A stretch of DNA of 64,000 bases from Thermococcus stetteri (GTDB taxonomy: Archaea > Methanobacteriota_B > Thermococci > Thermococcales > Thermococcaceae), in the NCBI RefSeq assembly GCF_017873335.1, contig NZ_JAGGKB010000003.1, positions 210,542 to 274,541 on the forward strand, read 5' to 3'. Both the position numbers and the translations under genes were made by a program. Below, piece by piece: positions 57,728-64,000 of this stretch; the first letter of the stretch is position 1, and the number at the start of each line of letters is the position of its first letter. The notes under the pieces were generated by a model. The model did not search any database. It saw nothing but the letters and a program-made list of their open reading frames with translations, and was not told where the DNA came from.

Positions 57728-58306
57728 CTACTCTCTGGACAGGGCCTTTCCGAGTCTGAACAGGTCTACCCTCGTTATAATGCCCACTATCTTTCCCGCT
57801 CGGTCCTGGACGAGAACCGCGGGATGATCTTCGAGGAGGTACTTGACAACATCAATGTCCTCATCCTCATTGACTATGGGGAAAGGTTCCTCCATGACTT
57901 CCATGACCTTGTGCTCGTAAATGTCGTCGTACTCAAGGCTCTGACGGACGAGAGTTCTCTCGGTTATCGATCCGACGACCTTGTTTCCGGAGATGACGGG
58001 GATCTGTGATATGTTGTGCTCGCTCATAAGCCGGATTACCTTCTCCACGGTGTCGTAGGGTTTGACAGATATCACGGGCGATGACATGACATCCCTGGCC
58101 TTTGGTTGGGCTTTTTTGCACTCTAAGAGGGCCTGGAGAATCCTGTTAAGGGTTGAAAGCCTCGGGTCAACCTTTCCGGACTCGAGCTTGGCTATGTAAG
58201 CCTGAGTGACTCCAGCTTTCTTTGCGAGCTCCTCCTGTGTTATGCCCAGCTCCTTGCGGATTTTTCGAATCTCTCTGGGGTCTATGGGCCGGGGTATGGT
58301 AACCAT
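57728..58306 (-). CDS. HTH (XRE)-CBS pair transcriptional regulator
   Basis: The 192-residue protein has an N-terminal XRE-type HTH (RKIRKELGITQEELAKKAGV, TQAYIAKLESGKVDPRLSTL) and two CBS domains (VMSSPVISVKPYDTVEKVIR, VMEVMEEPFPIVNEDEDIDV) that usually sense adenine nucleotides or SAM. This layout is conserved in archaea. ATG 58306 is just below a TATA box and a palindromic operator that recurs at the DUF354 gene, so it is likely autoregulated and may also control that gene. Confidence 0.88.
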   Translation of the reverse strand: MVTIPRPIDPREIRKIRKELGITQEELAKKAGVTQAYIAKLESGKVDPRLSTLNRILQALLECKKAQPKARDVMSSPVISVKPYDTVEKVIRLMSEHNISQIPVISGNKVVGSITERTLVRQSLEYDDIYEHKVMEVMEEPFPIVNEDEDIDVVKYLLEDHPAVLVQDRAGKIVGIITRVDLFRLGKALSRE

Positions 58307-58314
58307 CAATAACC

Positions 58315-58347
58315 ACCAGTTATTGGACGGTGGTGGGCATTATAAGG
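58315..58347 (-). promoter_or_regulatory. CBS-HTH gene promoter with operator shared with the DUF354 gene
   Basis: On the minus strand CCTTATAATGCCC (58336-58347) is the TATA box. Exactly 11 bases after TTATAA comes GTCCAATAACTGGT (58328-58315), the reverse orientation of the palindrome at 33495-33509. The plus strand shares a 17-base identity, CCAGTTATTGGACGGTG, with 33497-33513. Outer arms ACCACC and GGTGGT add a larger inverted repeat. Confidence 0.7.
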
Positions 58348-58367
58348 CTTTCTTGAGAACTGCATCG

Positions 58368-58528
58368 AAATGTGGGCCGGATACAGAGGCCCGCGGTCAC
58401 CGTTCCCGCGGGTGGATGCTCCCGGCCCTGTGGGCTCGGCGTGAGCACGCTCCGCTCACAGAACCCGATACCTCGCGGAGGCGGTTGTACCGAGCCCTGC
58501 GAGGAGACTGACTGTCCCCTCGCTGTCG
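58368..58528 (-). ncRNA. H/ACA box guide sRNA with two or three hairpins
   Basis: A GC-rich island in an AT-rich gap, with no convincing ORF. On the minus strand, hairpin 2 is closed by GGGCTCGG and CCGAGCCC followed by ACA (58431-58429). Hairpin 3 is closed by GGGCCGG and CCGGCCC followed by ACA (58373-58371); its upper stem CCGCGG/CCGCGG is capped by a GAACGGTGA kink-loop typical for L7Ae. A simpler hairpin GCGAGG...CCTCGC forms the 5' part. TATA-like GTTTTTAAACTTC lies about 25-30 bases upstream. This is the structure of archaeal H/ACA pseudouridylation guides; the 5' end is approximate. Confidence 0.78.
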
Positions 58529-58565
58529 GCGTTATAATGTAGTCAAAGAAGTTTAAAAACATAGC

Positions 58566-59432
58566 TCAACCTGTGGATATCAGGATAATACCCGTAACCG
58601 CAAGGGCGAGCCCTTCGAATATTCTCTTGCTGGGATTCTCACCGAGAAGGAGCACCGCCAGAAGCGAGGATATTATAGGATTTATAGCAGAAACTGGGGC
58701 CGCTATTGGCGAACCGACAGTTGAAACGGAATACACGAAGAGGTATTGGCCGAGGATCAGACCAAGCACTGCGGCACTGCCTATAGTTAGGAACTCCCCA
58801 AGTGTTGTGCTCTTGATTTCCCCGTAGTACCTCGGAAGAAGGAGGGATATGCCGAGGGCCGCAAACATCATTCTGAGACCCGTGAGTTGAAGGACATTCA
58901 CATCAGAGCTCAAGTAATCCAGCAGGGTTATTGCCACACTCCAAGATATAGGGGCCAACAGGGCATACACAAAACCAAGCCCATCAACGTGCTCCTCTTC
59001 CTCCGCCCTCTTGATTATCACTATTGCAGTTACAATCAACACAGCTCCAACAACTACTCTGAGACTGACGGTCCTATCAAGAAAGATGAGGGCCCACAGT
59101 ATTGCCCAGAGAGGGTATGTGGAAGTAATCGGTACTGTCCTAGACACTCCCATTCTCTTCAGGGCGGTGAAATAGAAATAATCCCCGATAACGAACCCGA
59201 ATTGCGCGGAGAGGAAGGCTATTAGGAGGAGCTTTTGGGGGAGCCTGAAGACTTTCAGGTTGTTGGTAACGAGGAAAATCCCTAAAAATGCCAAGGCTGC
59301 CACATAGAGCCTCAGGATGTTCGCAGCTATGGGAGACAACCTTTTCAAGCCAATTCTCACGAGGATGGTTGCCGAGGCCCACGAGAAGGCCGAGACCAAT
59401 GCCGCGATGATTCCGATCAGTAGGGGGTTCAT
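58566..59432 (-). CDS. EamA-family (DMT) transporter
   Basis: The 288-residue protein has ten membrane helices in two EamA repeats (AALVSAFSWASATILVRIGL at the start; APISWSVAITLLDYLSSDVN at the start of the second half). It is a drug/metabolite transporter superfamily member, and the substrate is unknown. The TATA-like TTTTTTAAAG at about 59451-59460 places the transcript start at ATG 59432, so the mRNA is probably leaderless and the ATG three codons upstream is not used. The H/ACA RNA lies downstream on the same strand. Confidence 0.85.
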   Translation of the reverse strand: MNPLLIGIIAALVSAFSWASATILVRIGLKRLSPIAANILRLYVAALAFLGIFLVTNNLKVFRLPQKLLLIAFLSAQFGFVIGDYFYFTALKRMGVSRTVPITSTYPLWAILWALIFLDRTVSLRVVVGAVLIVTAIVIIKRAEEEEHVDGLGFVYALLAPISWSVAITLLDYLSSDVNVLQLTGLRMMFAALGISLLLPRYYGEIKSTTLGEFLTIGSAAVLGLILGQYLFVYSVSTVGSPIAAPVSAINPIISSLLAVLLLGENPSKRIFEGLALAVTGIILISTG

Positions 59433-59529
59433 GGCGCACATTTAAAGCAGTACTTTAAAAAACTATTGGCTTAGCGTTTAGATGTCTGTTGAAATGAGCG
59501 TTTATTAGCGTCTATGGAGAAACTTACCC

Positions 59530-59588
59530 CAAGTGATGAGCCAGGCTGGGCTGACCTCGGGGATGATGAGGATCTTGAGTGCTGAACA
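59530..59588 (+). ncRNA. C/D box guide sRNA
   Basis: All four boxes are present: C GTGATGA (59533-59539), guide GCCAGGCTGGG, D' CTGA (59551-59554), C' ATGATGA (59563-59569), guide GGATCTTGAGTG and D CTGA (59582-59585). Flanking AAGT and GAAC bases are weakly complementary. It sits in the 169-base gap between the EamA and DUF2226 genes with no ORF. Its promoter may be the AT-rich segment near 59500. Targets were not searched. Confidence 0.82.
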
Positions 59589-59601
59589 AGAAAAAGAAGG
59601 G

Positions 59602-61293
59602 TCAGCGGAGGATTATATCCAGCTTTCTCAGGCGGATTGAGACGCCGTAATCACTGGATACCTCCCTGATAACCTTTGTTATCGTGTCCACTATATCCTG
59701 CTTTATCTTTTTATCAGAGACCCCAGAGTACGTGCCAAAGAGCCCACCGACTTCTTCTTTTGTAAAACTTGCTTCGATATCAACGTATACTGTTGAACCT
59801 TGGACTTCGTGGTTGAGTTTTAACCACTTAAACGTAACGCGAGACATAAGTTTTAGTTCTGCGTGAATCCTGGCCTTGAGGTCTTCAATTGCGGGTTCTA
59901 TCTTGCTCTTCAGCAATGTCTTTTCGGCCTCTTTCTTCTTCTCCTCGGTGAGGAATGCGAGCTCGTCTATGCCCGCCTCCTTGAGGAGCTGTTCAACCTC
60001 CTTTTCCAAGGCCTCTTTCTTGGCCAGTATCTCGGAAGCCTTTGAGGACGTTGCCAGGGTTGGTACCTGAGATGGGCCAGCGCCAGCGGGCTGAATGAGC
60101 TCTACCTTGACGGTATGGATTGAGATGTAGCGGTTTATGACCTTTGAAAGTTCCCTAGCATGACGAGCCACAATGCTTCTGATGGCCCTCTCTGCAGTCT
60201 CAGGATCGTAGCTCCCCTTAACCACAATGGAGAGGTTTACCTCAAACTCTCTCCGCCCCTTTATGTCAAAGTAGGCCTTTTCTACGATCATACCTGCACT
60301 CTCAATCTCCTGGACTATTGTTTTGGCAAAGTTGCTGAAATACGGCCATACATCTTCGAGAACGGACAGCTGGATCCTCTTCATCCTGTCAACGTAGTCA
60401 GTCTTCTTTTTCTCTTTGTCTACGATCTCCCTGGGTTTAACTTCCTCCCCATCCAGAACTACCCTTATGTCCTTTAGGATGGGTTTATATTCAGCCACTC
60501 TGAGTATTATCGGGGCGTTCTTGCTGACTATATGGAAGATCCTCCTTTCCGAAATCTCTATCTCTCTACGATTCTTGCTTTCAGAATTACCATAGACTGT
60601 GACATTGAGATATACCACGCCCTCTCCCACAGTGCCGTCGAATTCAATCTTTCTTATCCTAATACCCCTGATTTTTTCCGAGTCTCTTTGTATGGCCTCA
60701 GCATATTTCCTAAAAGCCTCCTCTGGAATATCGCCGCCTTCGAGATTTACAGAGATTTCCGGTCCGGTTACTGTTTCCTCCTTCTGAAGTGCGGCCTTTT
60801 TGACCTCTTTAATTTTTTCAGCTTTCTCTGGAGCACCCAGCTCCTTTTCGGGGGTTACTTTCTTTGATGGCTGGGGCTTCTCAATTGTCCGCGCTTTGAG
60901 TGCCTCACTTGCCTTTTCAAGGAGGTCACTCAGTGGTACTTTTGGAGTTTCTGAGTACGCATCGAGGTTCTCGGCTATTGTTAGCTTCAGTTCAATCTCG
61001 TCAAGTACGTACACATCAACGATCATTGGCTTATCTAGGAGAGCCTTAAGTAGTTCAACTGTCCGGTCTCCTCCGTATTTTTCCTTGGTGTCAATAACCA
61101 TACTCTCAGCCGCAAGAACCTTACTGCTATCGAGGAGGAGAGTTATGTAGTACTTGTTCTGAGAATCTTTGGAGAATATCTTCAGAAACACTCCCTTTCC
61201 CTGAGCGAGGGCCTTTTGGATTAAATTGGCTAAATCCATTTTAGACGTAACTACTGCATTTTCCACCAAGGGGGGCTTTGAGGGAATCTCCAT
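59602..61293 (-). CDS. DUF2226 protein
   Basis: The 563-residue soluble protein has an N-terminal domain of about 120 residues (AVVTSKMDLANLIQKALAQG, YYITLLLDSSKVLAAESMVI) matching DUF2226. A charged linker follows, then long mixed alpha/beta repeats including two similar units (ESAGMIVEKAYFDIKGRREF and SSDYGVSIRLRKLDIIL) and a coiled-coil-like segment (KKEALEKEVEQLLKEAG). No enzymatic motif is seen. The start is ATG 61293 behind GGTGGTGCC, with a GGATATATATAG promoter element. It is divergent from the TrkA_N-DHH gene. Confidence 0.65.
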   Translation of the reverse strand: MEIPSKPPLVENAVVTSKMDLANLIQKALAQGKGVFLKIFSKDSQNKYYITLLLDSSKVLAAESMVIDTKEKYGGDRTVELLKALLDKPMIVDVYVLDEIELKLTIAENLDAYSETPKVPLSDLLEKASEALKARTIEKPQPSKKVTPEKELGAPEKAEKIKEVKKAALQKEETVTGPEISVNLEGGDIPEEAFRKYAEAIQRDSEKIRGIRIRKIEFDGTVGEGVVYLNVTVYGNSESKNRREIEISERRIFHIVSKNAPIILRVAEYKPILKDIRVVLDGEEVKPREIVDKEKKKTDYVDRMKRIQLSVLEDVWPYFSNFAKTIVQEIESAGMIVEKAYFDIKGRREFEVNLSIVVKGSYDPETAERAIRSIVARHARELSKVINRYISIHTVKVELIQPAGAGPSQVPTLATSSKASEILAKKEALEKEVEQLLKEAGIDELAFLTEEKKKEAEKTLLKSKIEPAIEDLKARIHAELKLMSRVTFKWLKLNHEVQGSTVYVDIEASFTKEEVGGLFGTYSGVSDKKIKQDIVDTITKVIREVSSDYGVSIRLRKLDIILR

Positions 61294-61411
61294 CGGCACC
61301 ACCATTAGCTATATATATCCCCTGCTACATGAGAACATACTAAGCGGAATCTACTTGATAGTGTATCTAAGTAACTATTTAAACATTATTGTCCTAGCTC
61401 GGGTGGTGGTC

Positions 61412-62875
61412 ATGAGGATACTCATACTCGGCGGAGGACTCCTTGGACGCCTCTTAGCAGAGGCGCTCCGTGGCGAGTTCGAGGTAACGATAATAGAAAA
61501 GGACGAGCTAAGAGCCCAGACCCTAATGGAAGGCGGGTTAAATGTAATCCAAGGGGATTTCTCTTATACTGCAACCCTCCTGAAGGCGGGGATCGACAAG
61601 GTGGACCTCCTCGTAATAACGACAACAGACCTAGAAACAATAAAGAAAACGGTGTACGTCATCAGAAGCAACAACAAGGATGTCCCGATCGTGACGATTC
61701 TGCCAAACGGGATTACCCGCGAAGAGTTTAAGGAAGAGCTTAAAAAGTCATTTGAAGCCGAACTGAGCATTGACTATTCAATAACCCCAATTGAGGCCCT
61801 AAAGGAGTCCCTCCTTAATGTTATCCTCAAGATCGGAGAGAAGAAGAACTTGAACCTCCTCCTCAGGAAACTCCGGGAGCTTAAGGAGTCTTCTGATACC
61901 CTGGGGATAGTAATGCACGACAACCCTGACCCAGACTCAATAGCGAGTGCAATGGCGCTCTCACTCATAGCTCAGACACTTGGATTCAAGACAAAGATCT
62001 TCCACGGTGGTGACATAACACACCACGAGAACAGAGCTTTTGTAAACCTCCTTGGAATTGAACTAACAAAGGTCTCAAGGGGTTCATATGAGATCAAGAG
62101 GATGCCGTTTTTGGCCCTCGTGGACTGTCAGCCAAACGGTAACCTGACGATCTTGGAAGAATCGGACATGGAGAAGATCAAGATCGTTATAGACCATCAT
62201 CAAATACTCCAGCACCTCAGTGACCTGCTCCCTGATGACGCGTTTATAGACATAAGATCCGAGGTGAACTCGGCCTCCTCCATACTCACGGAGTATCTTA
62301 GAGGCATGAACTACTCACTTTCCCCCGCCCTCGCCACGGCGCTGTTCTATGGTATCTACGTAGACACAAAGAAGTTTTCAAAGCTCAGTCCCGTTGATCT
62401 AAAGGCGATAGAGTTCCTCGCGGGGAAGGTAGACTATGAAATTCTTGATAAAATAGAGCATCCCGACATCAGCACTGAAACTGCCGAGATACTGGCAAAA
62501 GCGATCCTGAACCGCAGAATGTACAAGAATGTAGTTATAAGCAACGTCGGCTTTATAAAGAACCGGGATGCCCTAGCGGAAGCGGCTGATTTCCTTCTCA
62601 GGCTTGAGGGCATAACCACAGTACTGGTCTTTGGGATCGTGGACGACTACATTGAGATGTCGGCCAGAACCCGGGATGTCCGTGTTAATATCGGCAAAGT
62701 TATGAAAGACGCCTTTGGGGAGATAGGGAGCGGTGGCGGACACGCTAGGGCCGGTGGCGCAAGGATACCCCTTGGGCTCTTCAAGCTGGCTAAGGACAAA
62801 AACTCGCTCCTCAAGCTTGCAGAAGAGGCTATAACCGAGAAGTTCCTCGAGGCTTTGAATATAAAGGAAAGCTAG
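61412..62875 (+). CDS. TrkA_N-DHH-DHHA1 phosphodiesterase
   Basis: The 487-residue protein opens with a Rossmann RCK_N domain (ILILGGGLLGRLLAEALRGE, VIQGDFSYTATLLKAGIDKV). It is followed by a DHH domain with MHDNPDPDSIASAMALSLIA, LALVDCQ and IVIDHHQ, and a DHHA1 domain with IGSGGGHARAGGARIPLG. DHH-DHHA1 enzymes of this class split pApA or cyclic di-AMP, and RCK domains are often c-di-AMP- or NAD-responsive. A role in c-di-AMP turnover linked to K+ homeostasis is therefore reasonable but unproven. ATG 61412 follows GGTGGTGGTC; the longer frame runs through the promoter. Confidence 0.82.
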   Translation: MRILILGGGLLGRLLAEALRGEFEVTIIEKDELRAQTLMEGGLNVIQGDFSYTATLLKAGIDKVDLLVITTTDLETIKKTVYVIRSNNKDVPIVTILPNGITREEFKEELKKSFEAELSIDYSITPIEALKESLLNVILKIGEKKNLNLLLRKLRELKESSDTLGIVMHDNPDPDSIASAMALSLIAQTLGFKTKIFHGGDITHHENRAFVNLLGIELTKVSRGSYEIKRMPFLALVDCQPNGNLTILEESDMEKIKIVIDHHQILQHLSDLLPDDAFIDIRSEVNSASSILTEYLRGMNYSLSPALATALFYGIYVDTKKFSKLSPVDLKAIEFLAGKVDYEILDKIEHPDISTETAEILAKAILNRRMYKNVVISNVGFIKNRDALAEAADFLLRLEGITTVLVFGIVDDYIEMSARTRDVRVNIGKVMKDAFGEIGSGGGHARAGGARIPLGLFKLAKDKNSLLKLAEEAITEKFLEALNIKES

Positions 62876-62880
62876 AATTA

Positions 62881-62902
62881 AAGTCCTGAAAGCCGGGACT
62901 TT
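62881..62902. terminator. Hairpin between two convergent genes
   Basis: AAGTCC and GGACTT form a 6-base stem with a loop of nine bases, directly after the DHH stop, and are followed by TTTC and a T-rich run. It lies between two convergent genes and may stop transcription from both sides. Archaeal terminators usually need only the T-run, so the stem is suggestive. Confidence 0.4.
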
Positions 62903-63112
62903 TCATTCTTCTTTTGCTCTTACAAGGATTATATCGCCGATTGCAGTTACCCTGTCGTAGGGAACTCCAACCTTTTCGCCCGGTAATACAAGTGCTAGGA
63001 CTTTACCGCGCCCCTGGTCTATCTCAATTAGAACCTCATCAACGTACCCCACGTAGTTTCCTCTTGTATTATATATCTGCTTGCCGTATATAGAGGAGAG
63101 CCTCATGACCAT
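62903..63112 (-). CDS. PRC-barrel domain protein
   Basis: The 69-residue protein (MVMRLSSIYGKQIYNTRGNY, VDEVLIEIDQGRGKVLALVL, VPYDRVTAIGDIILVRA) is a single PRC barrel, a small beta fold that binds RNA or partner proteins. Archaeal stand-alone PRC proteins are common and include CdpB-type division proteins, but the assignment here stays at the fold level. ATG 63112 follows GGTGATTACA. It is probably co-transcribed with ribK upstream. Confidence 0.8.
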   Translation of the reverse strand: MVMRLSSIYGKQIYNTRGNYVGYVDEVLIEIDQGRGKVLALVLPGEKVGVPYDRVTAIGDIILVRAKEE

Positions 63113-63170
63113 TGTAATCACCAGGTCAGTTTAACGGTGGGCATATTTAAACGTTGCTTTTTTATAACCC

Positions 63171-63806
63171 TTACTGGATGACCTCAATCCGGACTCTGTC
63201 TCCATCCTTGAGCTTCAGTGTCTTTCTAAGGTTGACGGGAGCAACTATCTCCGCTATCCTTGGGGGGTGGATCGTTCTGGAGGGAACCACTATGGCACCC
63301 TCGATTCCGTTTACCTGAACTCTGTACGCCCTGACATCGCCGAATAACCTCCCATCCTTAACAAAGCCCGGGATAATCACAGGTCTAACGTTAAGCACTG
63401 CATCAAATACCGTCTTTGGAAACAGCATTTTGACGTTTAGGGTTCCTGGGAAAGGCTTAAATCCCAGGTATTCCTCTATGAGAGGAGAATATTGCTTAAC
63501 ATAGTAAGCCCCCTCTCCCAATCCTGAAACAACCTCCCCAACGATCACTCTATCTGAGACGGCCTCCAGAATTTCATCACAAATCTTCTTAAGGAAGTTG
63601 AGACCCTCCGGGAGAATTTCAACGTATGTCTTTTTCCCAACAGTCCTTCTCTCTATCAATCCCTCGTTCTCAAGCTCCGCAAGAATACGGAGAACCGTAT
63701 GGGGGGAGGTATTTAGAGCATCCGCAAGCTCTCTCATAGTAACTCTGACCGGTTTCCCAATTGCATTTCTTTTGGAAAGCTGGATGAGCATTAATATTTT
63801 TTTCAT
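63171..63806 (-). CDS. ribK: CTP-dependent riboflavin kinase with N-terminal HTH (RbkR type)
   Basis: The 211-residue protein combines a winged HTH (VRVTMRELADALNTSPHTVL, RILAELENEGLIERRT) with the archaeal CTP-dependent riboflavin kinase DUF120 domain (GEVVSGLGEGAYYVKQYSPL, LGFKPFPGTLNVK, RTIHPPRIAEIVAPVNLRKT). Such proteins make FMN, and the HTH forms are known to regulate riboflavin genes as RbkR. The promoter region upstream (63807-63900) is AT-rich; I could not define its operator. Confidence 0.9.
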   Translation of the reverse strand: MKKILMLIQLSKRNAIGKPVRVTMRELADALNTSPHTVLRILAELENEGLIERRTVGKKTYVEILPEGLNFLKKICDEILEAVSDRVIVGEVVSGLGEGAYYVKQYSPLIEEYLGFKPFPGTLNVKMLFPKTVFDAVLNVRPVIIPGFVKDGRLFGDVRAYRVQVNGIEGAIVVPSRTIHPPRIAEIVAPVNLRKTLKLKDGDRVRIEVIQ

Positions 63807-63913
63807 ATTACTAACACCAGTTTGTACTTAATGGTTATGTTTTTAAAATGTTTCGCGAACCTTGGGAGTAGCAGTTGTATATTATCCTACATTATTGACT
63901 TTTTCTTTTTAAC

Positions 63914-64000
63914 AAGCCTCGCCCTTCAGTGCGAGGTACGGTGCTTGGTAGATTGACGCCCGATGAGGAAAGCAATCTTTTTTTAAAGCCCAAAAACCAT
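63914..64000. mobile_element. Probable IS200/IS605-type terminal sequence (continues beyond window)
   Basis: AAGCCTCGCCCTTCAGTGCG begins a perfect CCTCGC/GCGAGG hairpin that is similar in sequence and shape to the left end of the remnant at 6541 (AAGCCTTGCCCTTTAGGGCG). Further in, both share CCCGATGAG (63959-63967 and 6655-6663). No transposase ORF is visible in the remaining bases. It is probably the end of another copy or relative whose body lies to the right. Confidence 0.45.

Noticed and set aside
58368..58528. RNase P RNA or SRP RNA
   Set aside because: It is too short and lacks their conserved cores, while repeated stem-ACA units fit H/ACA RNA.
58320..58562. Minus-strand ORF across the H/ACA region
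   Set aside because: No coding character; the RNA secondary structure explains the GC content.

Overview
The window is chromosomal DNA from a hyperthermophilic euryarchaeon of the order Thermococcales, most likely a Thermococcus. The evidence is a complete 13-gene mbx (membrane-bound sulfane sulfur reductase) operon with two exact SurR sites, archaeal information-processing genes (aRF1, uS15, eS1, Pcc1, a RecJ/GAN-type nuclease, LonB), a bipartite FGAM synthase/PurP purine route, the archaeal phosphomevalonate dehydratase, an RbkR-type riboflavin kinase, DUF257/DUF835/DUF2666/DUF2226 proteins, archaeal TATA boxes, and C/D and H/ACA guide RNAs.

Layout. 1-4.9 kb: purine genes (guaB partial, purP, purL) and a DUF835 membrane protein; the purL promoter carries two phased palindromes. 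4.9-9.8 kb: a decaying accessory island holding a truncated PEP-mobile-domain ORF, a frameshifted PH-domain gene, an ABC-2-like permease with a tiny membrane partner, an IS200/IS605-like remnant without transposase, a broken beta-rich gene, a compact DUF2284-CARF-PIN operon and a broken DUF257 gene. 9.9-17.5 kb: SDR, PEBP lipoprotein, PQ-loop protein, thioredoxin lipoprotein with CcdA, an Lrp regulator divergent from a class III aminotransferase/racemase gene with two single-base frameshifts, a nucleobase permease and a DUF996 protein. 17.6-27.4 kb: the mbx operon. 27.6-36.9 kb: ACT regulator, radical SAM-TRAM protein, two damaged genes, wecB/wecC, a DUF354 protein, SpoIIM, LplA C-domain and a pair of paralogous secreted proteins. 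37-46.9 kb: argS, a DHDPS-family aldolase, an antitoxin beside a nonsense-mutated RelE toxin, prf1, a pilin pair with a divergent HTH protein, a site-2 protease and phosphomevalonate dehydratase. 46.9-52 kb: initiator tRNA, a free-standing LAGLIDADG gene and the uS15-GAN-Pcc1-eS1-SPOUT block. 52-64 kb: regulators, JAMM protease, lonB, a CBS-HTH regulator, an H/ACA RNA, an EamA transporter, DUF2226, a TrkA_N-DHH phosphodiesterase and ribK, ending in what looks like another IS200/IS605-type end.

How the genes work together. Energy metabolism: Mbx couples ferredoxin oxidation to sulfane-sulfur reduction and ion pumping, with SurR sites on both sides of its TATA box. Surface/glycan: wecB/wecC and the DUF354 protein suggest ManNAcA-type sugar-nucleotide metabolism. 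The DUF354 promoter shares an operator, at identical distance from TATA, with the promoter of the CBS-HTH regulator 25 kb away, so that regulator may control both. Defence/stress: the CARF-PIN pair looks like a nucleotide-signalled nuclease module away from any CRISPR array, and no array is present here. Many accessory genes are broken. All functions are inferred from reading the translations; no database search was run.
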